A stretch of 64,000 nucleotides of DNA. Origin: Umbilicaria muhlenbergii. Taxonomy: Eukaryota > Ascomycota > Lecanoromycetes > Umbilicariales > Umbilicariaceae. The stretch spans positions 9,099,431 through 9,163,430 of the forward strand of contig KK106981.1 in the NCBI GenBank assembly GCA_000611775.1, written 5' to 3'. The notes under the pieces are model-generated. The model was given only the letters and a program-made list of their open reading frames with translations. It made no database searches and had not been told where the DNA came from. This document shows, one piece after another, positions 10,212 to 21,095 of this stretch (position 1 is its first letter; each line of letters starts with the position of its first letter). The translations under genes and the position numbers were made by a program.

Positions 10212-12521
10212 ATGGAGAAAGAGATCATTTCCACGGTGCAGCCCTCCCCTGTGCAACATGATTCTTCGGAGGGAATGGTGCTCACTCAGGACGAATACCA
10301 GCTGGGACAGCTGGGGTACAAGGTGAGCACCTTGCCAAAAGGCCGACAATGTCCTCAGGGGGACCGCTGCAGCAAACCACAGGCACCTCATATCATAGCT
10401 AACGTAAACAAGCAAGAATTCTACAGATATTTCGGACTGTTCGAGAATTGGGCGGCAACGTTTACGACAATGAGTAAGTGCATATAAGACACATCTAACT
10501 GATTTTCCTTATCGGAACATTGGAAATAAACGTTCATATAGATTCTATATCCGGCATGCCAGTTCTGTTCGGCTTCATCATGTACACTGGTGGACCCACC
10601 TCTGCCTTTGCGAACTGGATCATGGTGGGTGGACTGTCGGTTGTCGTCTCGCTGGTGATGGCGGAAATTGCAGCAGCCTTGCCAACGGCTGGTGGTATCT
10701 ACTTCTGGAGCTACCGACTAGGAGGGGAAACATGGGGCCCTTTCTTGAGCTGGCTGACTGCCGTACGTTGCTATCTTGATCACGAGGACCCTTCGATTGC
10801 TCGAGCACAGGTTGGACTAACGTTGGAATAGTGGTGGAACTGGGCCGGCTGGGTCTGCGTCGTACCTGGCGTGCAGCAAGGGGCCACGAACTTTTTGTTG
10901 GCGGCATTGGAGATTCAGTACCCTGAGTCCGCAGTGTTAAGGAAAGGATGGTTTTCCTGGCTCTTGGTGTGAGTCTAGCATGCAGACAGTCAGAAATTAG
11001 GCTCATACCATCAACAAGGTCTGTCGGGATGCTTTTTGCCGTGGTACCGAATGTGATATCGCAGCGGGTCTTGTGAGTCTGAAAAACCGGGTCTTGCAAA
11101 CGTTTCATTGGGCTTACGAGTCTAGGCAATGGTACTTCCGCTTTGCGATAATCAACTGTTTTATCCTGTTATTTCTGTTTTGGACTTGGCTTCCAGCAAA
11201 GGTTCGTCTTAGCTCCAGAAGTTGCCACCTTCGTGCTGACACCGCTCCCTGAAGGCCTCCGGTCATTTTCAACCTGCCGCCGGGGTGTTCAACCACTTCT
11301 ACAACGGTATCAACTTCGGCGATGAGAAACAAGCATCCAACGCATATTGCTGGGTAATCGGCGTTCTTTTTGGAGCCTGGGTGTTCTTTGGTTACGATGC
11401 CTCCGCACACTTGGCGGAGGAAACGCACGAGGCCAGTGTCACCGTCGCCAGAGGCATGTGGATGTCGACCATTTCGGGGTTTTTGTTGTCTGTACCCACC
11501 TTGATTATGTTCCTTTTCTGCATACAAGACTTTGATGGTATCATCTCGGCCACGTACTCGAATAATTTCGCCGAATACCTTCTTCAAATCGTCGGTCCAA
11601 AAGGTGCGATTGCTCTGCTGTCGATATTGTGGATTGATTCTACCGTACGTTGAGCTCTCTACTGTCTTCTCGGCGAAAGCTAACGTTGGACAGTGTTGTA
11701 CCGCGAGCTGCTTCATGTCCGCCCAGGTGTGGACAACCACTGCGATAAGGGTGCTAACATGACTAACTCTGACAGCGTATTACCTTTGCTATTTCACGCG
11801 ATAACGTGCTGCCTTTCTCGAGGTACTTTCGTCGCCTATCAAAGAACAAAATCCCGGTCAATGCAGCAATACTGGTGTATTTTATCAGTGTCGCTATCAC
11901 CACCGCTGTCATTGGCTCAGTAGTAGCCTTTACCGCCATCACCGCCACGTATGGAATCTTTCCCATGCCTGTATGCCCCATTACTAACAGGTCTTGGACA
12001 TCTAGGGCTACTATTGCCACCAACTTCTCCTATCTGTTCCCTATCGTCGCACGCCACACGATTGGAAGGAATGCTTTCCAACCTGCCGCATGGAACTTGG
12101 GGAAGTTCAGCCCCTATCTCGGTCTCCTGGCGGCGCTGTATATTATGTTTCTGTTCGTCGTTCTGCTTCTGCCGCAAGTGTTCCCAGTCACGCCTGTAAG
12201 TTTGCCCGACATCCGGAGGGATCTTTCATTCTATGTGGCTTTTTTAGTGCCCACAGATTCAACATTGGAGACTGACAATTGGCCAGCAAACGCTTAATTA
12301 TGCCCCTATCATGATCGGTGGTATAACTGTTATCTCGCTCGTTGGTTGGATCCTACCCTTTGGTATGGGCGGACGACATTGGGTGAGTCTGTTATTCTTC
12401 GCTACTGAATGCAACAAGGATGCTGACAACCACACAGTTTCATGGTCCCAAAAAGACGATCGAAGAGCAGGAGCTTCGGAGGTGCACGGTGGTTCCACGT
12501 TCCGATACAGTCAAGGTCTGA
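10212..12521 (+). CDS. amino acid / GABA / choline permease, APC superfamily
   Basis: Twelve exons encode 541 residues: 10212–10322, 10413–10473, 10542–10762, 10832–10968, 11019–11072, 11126–11201, 11255–11644, 11694–11726, 11776–11948, 12006–12195, 12287–12382 and 12438–12521 (1626 nt). The protein is a 12-helix plasma-membrane transporter of the amino acid/choline transporter group, which imports GABA, choline or amino acids with protons. Family landmarks are QLGYK before the first helix, FGLFENWAATFTTM, GMPVLFGFIMYTGGP in helix 1, EIAAALPTAGGIYFWSY, and FFGYDASAHLAEETHEA in the middle. The N-terminus is a 40-residue polar cytoplasmic tail. The ATG at 10212 is chosen because it gives the short acidic leader usual in homologues. 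Eleven introns make this by far the most fragmented gene here. Substrate is unknown. Confidence 0.9.
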
Positions 12522-13099
12522 CAGAAGTTGCAAGATATCGCCGGTCTGCATGCACTTCCATGACATATACCCAGGTGTACAGGCTGTAGGGTTATGGATT
12601 CGTCATCTGTTTCTAGCTATGCAATTGAGCAGACACTGCCCTAGCTTCAGCAGATAGTGAGCTCGCTCTGACCAATTTGACCACGACGTGACAGCTTCCT
12701 GCCTACCTGCTGCCACTCTGCCACCCACACTTGCCTTATTAGCTGACACTTTCCGCTATAGTCGGGCGACTGGCCAAAGCTATTTCCCACATTCACCGCC
12801 ACCATGTTTGTCGCTTTCATCGACGACCAGGAAAGGAGATTGTTCTGCTATATTAGTAATTTTCGAAGAAAAGTCAAGTTTCAAGTGAGTTGCATTATCG
12901 CACCATAATACTGTAAGTCCCGCCTGCAGCGTAACATTCTAGATACAAAAGTCGAACCCAATCAATCTTACCGCCTCAGAAGTCATGCTAGATACACTAC
13001 CAAACACACCCCCTAAGCAACTGCGACATGCTTCTTAAGGCCTCATATAAGCCGCCGCAAAGACTTCCCCCAATCTTCCCACCCGCTGCTTCCAATTGC
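12522..13099. other. intergenic region between convergent genes
   Basis: Space between the 3' ends of the permease and the small secreted-protein gene. No exon or RNA recognised. Confidence 0.5.
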
Positions 13100-13725
13100 T
13101 CAAGATGATTTAGCAGCCGCAATAGACCCGACGCCAACCTGATTGACGCCATCGAAGATTTTAAAGGTAACCATTCCCTGGCCCCCATGGCTGTACTGGT
13201 AGTGCCGCATGTATTGCCACGTAGCCGTTATAGCTGCCTCCAACACCGCCCTCGTCATTTGATGATTGTTGGCATTTTTCGCCTTCAGCACGAGGCCGTA
13301 TCTCACCAGTTCAAATAGCCCGTTGATGATGGGGCCGTCTCCCTTGTCCCGTATCGTCTCGTCGATTATATTGTAGCTGTCGATCAGTATCTCCGTGGCG
13401 ATGGTGCCGGACAGGTTTTTGACGAAGGTGATCAATACCCAGGTTTGGGAACGGGGCGCGCACCAGACGCCGCCGTCTGTACTGCCGAGTTCCGTTGTCG
13501 CCCTGTCTAGTAAACTGGTGATGGGGGGGGTTGTGTTAGATGGGTGGAGATTTCGACTTTATGTGGGAGATTTCGGAGTAGGGGTATGGTTACTTACCTC
13601 CCGGCTATCGTGTTGGGAGCATTAGAGCAGAGTAGGGTTCGAGGCGTCAGTTCCAGCGGTATGGCTAGGCAGAAAGTAGCGAGCTGAGCCAGGACTGCGA
13701 ACAGTGACGGGCTGAAGACTCGCAT
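13100..13725 (-). CDS. small secreted protein of unknown function
   Basis: Two exons (13725–13598 and 13514–13100, 83-nt intron) encode 180 residues. Residues 1 to about 21 form a clear signal peptide (MRVFSPSLFAVLAQLATFCLA). The mature part is about 160 residues with two cysteines, one near position 36 and one in VWCAPRS, and contains alternating hydrophobic and polar segments (TFVKNLSGTIATEIL, FELVRYGLVLKAK, HQMTRAVLEAAITATW). It ends in a Gly-rich stretch. There is no transmembrane helix after the signal, so it should be exported. Size and secretion fit an effector-like or wall protein, but I recognise no family. The splice is supported by uninterrupted frame and by total length. Confidence 0.75.
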
Positions 13726-15893
13726 GACGATGATGATTTTATTTCGTCAGAACGACACAATGCATACGTCAGAAGAGCGTGGAAATGGTGCTGCAAATAA
13801 ATGGCAACAGGGAAAACCCAAACCGGATATGAGAATGTGGTCCATAAGAGCGAGTGGGAATGTGTTTGCCCTACCGGTAACTGGGAAAGCGTGGGGAAAT
13901 CTCACATATCGCCTTGTGAAACGGGTGATGCGCATGCCTGAAGAGCACTAACCAGTCTTCTTCGCTGGCTACAAACCGGGTCCGCGAGAAGATGGTGTCG
14001 AGTTGTAACTTCGTAGCGCCTTCAAAGGTGTTTCGACCATTGCAATGGAACTTGACACTTGGCGCGGTTGGGGCAATGGTGGAACTGACTCGTGCGGTTT
14101 CAGTATACCCCACGAACCGCGTTTTCGAGATGGTCTAACGACAGGGTTCCGAGCGGAGAGCCGGTAGGAGGAAGGAAGGAATGGATGATAGATCTACATG
14201 AGAGCACGCATGTTGTCAACCAAAGCGCAAGAAACTGATAGTAGATTTGACAACGATGTCGACGACAAAAACGAAGAGAATGTAAGCGACGACGATAACG
14301 ACAGCGATTGGTGGCGGGCCCCCAAGTGGAACACCAAAGGCTTTGAAAGGAATTCAAAGAACAGTACGGAATAGTCGGCTGGGGCCATCGTAGCATGAAG
14401 CGATCCGCAGTCTCAGAGTGGAACATGACTATATCTCCACTTGATGGTACAACACCTACCCAATGTAATAGTGAGAGTAGTTGGTGTTTTGGGGATCAAC
14501 CAGCCCAGCGCGGGACCGGGGCTGGGGTCGAAGCGCTGCATGGCTGGACGGAGAAGTCCGGAATGGGGGTGTCGACCTACCGGTGAAGTGATGCAAGCCT
14601 CTTCAGCCTTGCCTCTTCTCAGCCTCGTCTGTGAATGTCGCACCTCGGCCTACATTGGATGGACAAAAGTGGGCACGTGAAAGGCTTCCTGCTGAGGATG
14701 CTCCGGATGATTCAACGACTAAATCGATATACTTGTTAAATTCTTGAATCCACCATCTCTACCATTGCATGTTCTTCAACATTGGTCTTGCTTGTGGAGT
14801 AGTTGCGAGGAATATTTTACAACAACGTAACAAGCATGGTTGAGGAAACCCTCATCGGTAGCGGCCACGACGGTTGGAGATAGAGAGCAGTGCGCACTGG
14901 AGAGATTGGGATGGAATGGGATCTGCGGCTAAGCTCCCGGGAGGTCCCGCACACACCGCAAAATGAGTTTGGTAGTAATACAGCCGGTCAACTTCTCTTC
15001 TATCCCTCTTGTTCCCGATCCTGTGACTGCCCTCGAAGATATGCGTCTTTCCATGTATCCAACGTAAATATCTGTTGTACGGAGCGTAGGGTTCGTGCTC
15101 TTGGTAGTACGAGCGCGGGCTAAGGAACATACCTACTTTAGTTAGGGCTAGTACGGCTCGTCTAAGCAGTCCTGTCTGCTGTTCAACAATGAGAAGGCCG
15201 GCTGTTGTTAATCTGTAAAACCTGGTGTCCTTTCTGCTTGAGCCTATTGGCGGGTCTCCTTGTCTGATAACTGCCATTTGTTTTAATGGGGCGCGTGGAG
15301 GGAGCCAGGGGGGGCCCTCCTCGGTTCACTTGACTGAGAGTTGCGTTGAACCGGTAGTAGCATCATCTTGAGGTTCAGCAGTACAACAACTCTGACATAT
15401 CTTAAGATCGTCTGCTAACACTAGGATCGTTATCTTTGATACCTTCGAATCAGTAATTTTACAAGACATTGATTGACCGTTTACATATCGAGCAAATCTC
15501 AATCACATAAGTACGCTAGCGAATTGTTCACTGCTGAACATTGCCATTGTACCTATGTCCTGTAACCTCAACCAACCAGGCACATGAGTGTCCATGATGT
15601 TGAGTGTTTCGTCTGTGCTAGTACTTCTATGAGCACGTTGCCGTCGAACCACACCACAACAGGAGTAGTCACAGACCTACTCTTTCAGTTATCCTTGACG
15701 TATAACCTCTCCCAATTCTCACTTCGACTGAAACGAAGAACCAGAACATGCAATAGATCCTTCAGGGACGGGCATATGCGCTCAAGCTCAACCTAGCAGT
15801 GACGAATTCAAACCAGAACATCTACCGTTCAAGGTATCCCTCGGCGGTGTTTTCCCTGAGGTTACCAAACCGTATGCGGACGATCCAGACGCG
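13726..15893. other. long intergenic region
   Basis: About 2.2 kb without a gene I can support. Open stretches exist (for example 14852–15277 on the minus strand) but show no domain, no coding-like composition and no splice partners. It may contain an upstream exon of the sulfite pump gene, because the frame before 15894 stays open back to a stop near 15732. Confidence 0.45.
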
Positions 15894-17433
15894 ATGACTG
15901 CTCCAGACTGCGTGCTGCAACTGCCAGGCACTGATATCGGCGCAGAGAGAGGTGACAACCTGTTAACGAAGACAAAGGAGCAACGAGGATGGAGGAGGGT
16001 CATTAGGCATTTCACACCATCGTAAGCTCGCGTGTGTCCTACCACCTGTCAGACCTCGGCAGTGGACTCAAGGTTGGCTATGTCGTTCGCGTCACCCGCA
16101 GGTGAGGTGTTTGACTGACTGATCCCTATCAGATGGTTCTCGGCCACTATGGGTACAGGCATTGTTTCGATTCTTCTTCACAACCTACCCTATAACGGCC
16201 TATGGCTGTATTGGATATCAGTCATCATGTTCGCCATGAACGTGTTCCTCTTCAGTGTTTTTCTCGTCATCTCGGTCTTGCGCTATACCATCTATCCGGA
16301 GATTTGGTTCGCCATGATCCATCATCTCGCACAATCACTCTTTCTGGGCACCTTTCCGATGGGCCTCGCAACGATTGTCAATATGGTCCTCTTCGTATGT
16401 GTGCCGGCGTGGGGCTCCGGGGCTATTTATCTTGTGAGCGTAGGATTTTAAGCTGATAGCGGAGCTTCAATTGACAAAACTAGGCTTGGGTATTGTGGTG
16501 GTTGGATGCTGTGATATCGGTGTTCACCTGTTTCTATCTCCCCTTTATGATGTGAGTATTCTCTGGTCTTAGGGTTTGGCCGTCCATATATCAGGTAAGA
16601 AGGTTCAATGGCTTATACTTTTGACAGCATGTATTTCCACACAACTGAGCTCTCCACTATGACAGCTGCTTGGCTCCTACCAATAGTGGCACCGATTGTT
16701 GCTGCTGCCTCCGGGGGTGTCGTCGCCGAAGTCCTGCCTAACCCTCAACACGCGCTTTGGACCACCATCGTATCTTACATCCTCTGGGGCACTGGCGTTC
16801 CTCTTGCCATAACAGTCCTAGTCATCTATTTTCATCGTCTCACCGTGCACAAGCTGCCACCACGCGAGGTCATTGTCTCCGTCTTCCTACCACTGGGTCC
16901 TCTTGGTCAAGGTGGCTTCGGTATCATGCAATTGGGAAAAGTGGCTTTGCAAACCTTTCCGAAGACGCACACCCTTGAAGCAGCTGCTGCGAATGCAGGC
17001 GACATCTTGTACGCCGTCGGGTGGCTGATGGCGCTCATCATGTGGGGCTTCGGAATTGTTTGGCTCTTCTTTGCAATCGCCAGTATCAGTTGTAGCAAGT
17101 TTCCCTTCAACATGGGCTGGTGGGGATTCACGTTCCCGCTAGGTGCCTTTGCAACTGCCACAGTAACGCTTGGGAGAGAAACCCCATCGGCTTTCTTCTC
17201 TGTACTTGGTACAGTGCGTAATAATCTGACTCGTCTCTGGACAAGTATAAGAACTAACGATGTATTAGATCTTCTCCCTGATTGTCATCCTGCTTTGGAT
17301 CATAGTCGCTTGCGGAACGGTGAAGAAGCTTGCCGCAGGAGAATTGCTCTTTGCGCCTTGTCTCAAAGATCTAGAGGGCAGAAAAGCGCAGGCGGCAAAG
17401 CATTTCGGAGAAAACGGCCTGAAGGTAGTATAG
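15894..17433 (+). CDS. SSU1-like sulfite efflux pump (TDT / C4-dicarboxylate-malic acid transporter family)
   Basis: Five exons (15894–16021, 16133–16433, 16484–16551, 16628–17213, 17269–17433) encode 415 residues. The TDT family exports anions through ten helices; fungal Ssu1 pumps sulfite out of the cell and gives sulfite resistance. The signature RHFTPSWFSATMGTGIVSIL spans intron 1 and is restored by the splice. Later landmarks are FAMIHHLAQSLFLGTFPMGL, ELSTMTAAWLLPIVAPIVAA and FNMGWWGFTFPLGAFATAT. The first 40 residues are polar. No ATG lies further upstream in the same exon, so the start at 15894 is the first available one, but a missed upstream exon is possible; yeast Ssu1 is slightly longer (458 aa). 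Sulfite as substrate is inferred from the family. Confidence 0.87.
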
Positions 17434-18199
17434 AGGGACACCACCAGTTTTCGCTTGTCCTTCGCGGAAGAGGTATTGCGTTCATGCTTGATGTACTCAG
17501 AGTAGCATCCAGGCGATCTTTACGGATGTCTATACGGAGTAGGTGGTGGGAGTTCATTCAATAGTGACGAGATGCGCTAGCCGCTCTCGCCGCTTAGCGT
17601 GGCAGCGTTGCCTCACCTTACCTTAAGAACAGCGGCGTCGACTACACAGGAACTAACAGCTACATGCACTTAACGACAAATAGGCATAGTTTTCCTGCTA
17701 TGTGATCAACAGCTTCCTCCGCTGCAACTGGTGTATCGCGTCTCATTTAGGTTCCAGCACCAATAACCTGACTTTGACTAGTATCAAGCTTGAACGCCGC
17801 TGGCTGTCTTATGAACGGGACCCGTATTTTGACCCTAGGCCTCGTGGGCTGAGGCCCGAGAGCAATGTGATATCCTTCTCCGCCCAAGCATCCGAGCATC
17901 TCAAGAACAAAGTGCTATCAAAAGGAGACATTGCCCAAGATCAACCCGAGGCTAGTTTGAGAGAGTCAATTGCTAGGCTGACGTTGAAAGATCTACCATG
18001 ACTATGGTAAGGTCTTAATGGGTCCTGGTCGCTATTGCCTACTTGCTGCGCCCTATACCTGCAGCTAACACGCGTACTGTTCAAAAAGACCGCAGTCTTG
18101 TAGCCTTACATTCTTTACCTTGATCTGTCAATAACTCAGTATCTACTCTTCATTCGTATCAGCCAGTCGTAATCCACTGTTACTGATCTTTGCTGCAGG
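17434..18199. other. intergenic region
   Basis: Holds an unsupported 99-codon open frame at 17702–18001 without recognisable domain. No other feature seen. Confidence 0.45.
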
Positions 18200-19357
18200 A
18201 TGGCTTCTCATGCACAGGGTACATCGGCCTTACTTCTCTTGCCCAGGGAGGTGAGGGATTTGATTATTGGGGAAGTCCTCTTCCCTGGGGAGAAGGAGCC
18301 AGAGACATTCAGTCAAAACACGTTGGGTTTAGCAGCTACAGCAGTCCGTCAGATATTTCCATATGACACAGATGAGCACCGCAAACCCCGCTTCGACGTC
18401 GCTATCATCCAAACTTGCCGCCAGCTTCAATACGAAGCGGAGGATGTTCTCTATGGAACATCCTCCTTCAACCTCATGTATCAAGACTGGTACGATTGGC
18501 TCAAACTGTCTTACGAATTCCTCGAAAGCTTACCAACGAGGCTGCGTAAACTCGTCCGCAGAGTCGAGCGGAAGTGCTATTCCGCCCACTATCCAGCCAC
18601 GATATCTCTATATGACTGGACACTGTTCATGACGTTCCTCGCCAGAGAGTGCCCGAACTTACAGAGCCTCAAACTCTGGGGTCCTGGTGACCGCCAGGAG
18701 GGTCCTGGTTGGGTTGAAACTTGCAATAAGGACGCCAAGTGGGTGCAAGCAGTTTTACAGATCACAAGCCTCACATATTTCGATATCCCAGTCATTCAAA
18801 ACGGTGTCATATACGATTACCCCGAATTTGCCGACGATTTCCTTCCTTGGCTTAAGTCTTGCCTCCAACGCAAGTCATCGCCATGTCCGGCGTCACTTCA
18901 GCCGCTCGAGGCGCCCAATAATGCATCGGCTCTCGGTCATGGCTCGAAATTTCCCTTTCTTGAACTACCGACCAGCGTCCGAGATCGCGTATACAGACAC
19001 GTTCTGCTCCCTCCGAATAAGGAGATCCATCCCTACATCAAATCGTGGTACGACCAGACGACGCAGAACGCCATCCCGCTCTTCCTAACATGCAAGACAA
19101 TTCGTTTCGAGGCCGAAAGAGTGCTTTACACGGAGGCTACGTTCACATCATCCGTTCCCAAGTACAACCGTAAGCTCCAAGCGTTCATACAAGGGGAAAT
19201 GGGTCCAGGGAAATCGGGTTTGAGTAGACGATTGCTCCAATACATTGATCATATATGTATGAGCAGTGGCGAAGTTCGATATGTCAGGCTTACAGATGGG
19301 GAAGTGAAATTGCTGCACGAACGGAATCACCCCGTTGAGCGAGCGATCATCACCTAG
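18200..19357 (+). CDS. 2EXR/F-box-like fungal protein with two tandem modules
   Basis: A single exon of 385 residues. The N-terminal module starts LLLLPREVRDLIIGEVLFP (about residues 12–30), and a later VAIIQTCRQLQYEAEDVLYG segment closes it. The pattern returns at about 253–272 (FLELPTSVRDRVYRHVLLP) and is closed by PLFLTCKTIRFEAERVLY. This paired layout, an F-box-like helix with LP..VRD/R followed by a CRQ/CKTI..EAE.VLY segment, is typical of the large fungal 2EXR/DUF7730 family found next to F-box proteins. Biochemical role is unknown; adaptor function in ubiquitination has been suggested from the F-box resemblance only. Two complete modules in one chain suggest internal duplication. No signal peptide or membrane helix is visible. 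Confidence 0.8.
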   Translation: MASHAQGTSALLLLPREVRDLIIGEVLFPGEKEPETFSQNTLGLAATAVRQIFPYDTDEHRKPRFDVAIIQTCRQLQYEAEDVLYGTSSFNLMYQDWYDWLKLSYEFLESLPTRLRKLVRRVERKCYSAHYPATISLYDWTLFMTFLARECPNLQSLKLWGPGDRQEGPGWVETCNKDAKWVQAVLQITSLTYFDIPVIQNGVIYDYPEFADDFLPWLKSCLQRKSSPCPASLQPLEAPNNASALGHGSKFPFLELPTSVRDRVYRHVLLPPNKEIHPYIKSWYDQTTQNAIPLFLTCKTIRFEAERVLYTEATFTSSVPKYNRKLQAFIQGEMGPGKSGLSRRLLQYIDHICMSSGEVRYVRLTDGEVKLLHERNHPVERAIIT

Positions 19358-21095
19358 ACCAGTAGGGAAAAGCGAGGTCGCGAATTTCGAGTACTTACCA
19401 CTGCCAGGTGTAAATAAATTGATCCACAATCCCCGACACTCATTTGGTTTAGCATAGCTGGCCGTGTGCAGAATAGTCGTTCTGGACCAATTTGAGAAGT
19501 CGAAGTTATTCACAGAGAGGAATGATAGTATGGACCTTTGCGAATTACATGGTAATGGTGCTTATAAGAATCCCATGTTAGGATACCATAGGGGTGAAGA
19601 TGCTTTGGACATCTGAAGACGAAGCGCTCCGTGGGTTAACCTCAACGGTCGCTGTAGAGTAGGCACCAACGCAAGACGGGTCATGGATAAGTAGAATAGT
19701 TCACCCGCGTCATAAAGTCGTAGTTGAGCGTGCTGTAATTGATTTCTCTGTCCAGCGGGTTCGAACGCCACTGGATGAGGCAAGACCAGGAAGTGCCTTT
19801 TGCCCTTTACGCCGGCGTCACGGTAAACTCGGACCGGCTGAGAGGCCAGGGCTGAACGCTTTAGGATGACGATAGATGGCAAGATGGTCAATGAATCGTG
19901 GTCGGATTGCACGCGCATATTGGCCTGCAAGTCGGAAGATCGGAGGCTTTCACTGGGCAAGACGTGGGTGTGGGAGCTGAGATGAGGATCGGGAAGAGGA
20001 GGAGCAAGAGTGCAGCGAAATCGACTTTGGCTCGTCCCGCATTTCCCGCATTTCCAGCATTTCCAGCATTTCCAACGCTCGTCTAACGTTCCTAAGGTTT
20101 GGCATCACCGCACGAACACTACGCTCACTAGCGGCAAAGAACTTTGCTTCACCTTACCTGAGCTACCTTTCCGCCCACCACGGAAATCTCTCCCCTCTCC
20201 CTGATCTCATCCTCGTTGATCCTCCGGCCTCCCTCGCACTGGATTGTGTGATCGTCCTCGACGCACGTTTGACAAGGACACTCCATTCGCAGCTCAGGTA
20301 CGGGCGTGCGGCGACATCCATACCTGAAGTGTACCGCACTCAAGTAGCGTTTCTTCTTCGGTCATATCATCGCCCACGAGAGCTTCCAACACCACCAGAG
20401 ACCACGAAAGCAACCGCTTCCGACCTGGCAATCGCTCTGCTCGTGTTTGCGTCCCTCACCCCAAGGCAGCATAACACTACGCTGTCAACGGCTTGCGCTG
20501 CAACATTCACCTGCTGATTTAACTTTCACTTCCGCCCTCTTCACGAATTTTCCAACAGCGCTCTCAGATCCGTGTCACCACGTCTGTGGTCAGATATCCG
20601 CACTTCCGAGCGTGTTTTTCCTGTCTAAGGCTCTAACAACAAATCGTTCTGGCTCTACGTCCTCCGAATCCACGGATCTTCTACGTCACCTTTGACAAGC
20701 GGGTGTTCTGCCTAACGAACCTGTTGACCTCCAAAGCGGCGAGCAATTTGAATCAGTGATCTTCGAAATATACAATCATTGCGGACTACTACCCCAAGGC
20801 ACATAGTACGGAATATCTACTTGTGTTGACTAGGTATCTTGGGTCGGGTGGTCTGTGTTTAGGAAAGGTCCTTTCTACACCAGTTGCCCCATTCAGAGAA
20901 GCGGAGTCAAAAGAGTTACCACATAACAGCATCTGTTAGCGAAGTACTGTAAACAGACAGTTACATCTCACAAGCCGAAAGTCACCTCCACCTATCGAGA
21001 AAAACTCCTGAGAGGCATTGTTAGGCAGGCTGTGCCTGGTGGAGCTGGGTGTGGGTGAGGATCCTACCTCTACCCAGGTCAACTGCAGATAGTCT
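19358..21095. other. long intergenic / 5' leader region of LARP1 gene
   Basis: About 1.7 kb. It includes a short array of imperfect 9-bp units (TTTCCAGCA type) at 20041–20078 and pyrimidine-rich DNA at 20150–20700 typical of fungal promoters and long 5' leaders. I see no supported exon, but non-coding leader exons of the downstream gene would be hard to see. Confidence 0.45.

Noticed and set aside
14852-15277. 141-codon minus-strand frame in the long intergenic region
   Set aside because: No domain, unusual composition and no neighbouring exons. Not distinguishable from chance.
1-18000. Secondary-metabolite gene cluster
   Set aside because: Oxidase, transporters and secreted proteins are present, but there is no PKS, NRPS, terpene synthase or DMATS and no shared pathway logic.
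17702-18001. 99-codon frame between the sulfite pump and the 2EXR-like gene
   Set aside because: Starts without a convincing context and shows no known motif. Possibly a decayed exon, but unsupported.
19562-19960. 132-codon minus-strand frame downstream of the 2EXR-like gene
   Set aside because: No motif, no matching splice signals and weak composition support.
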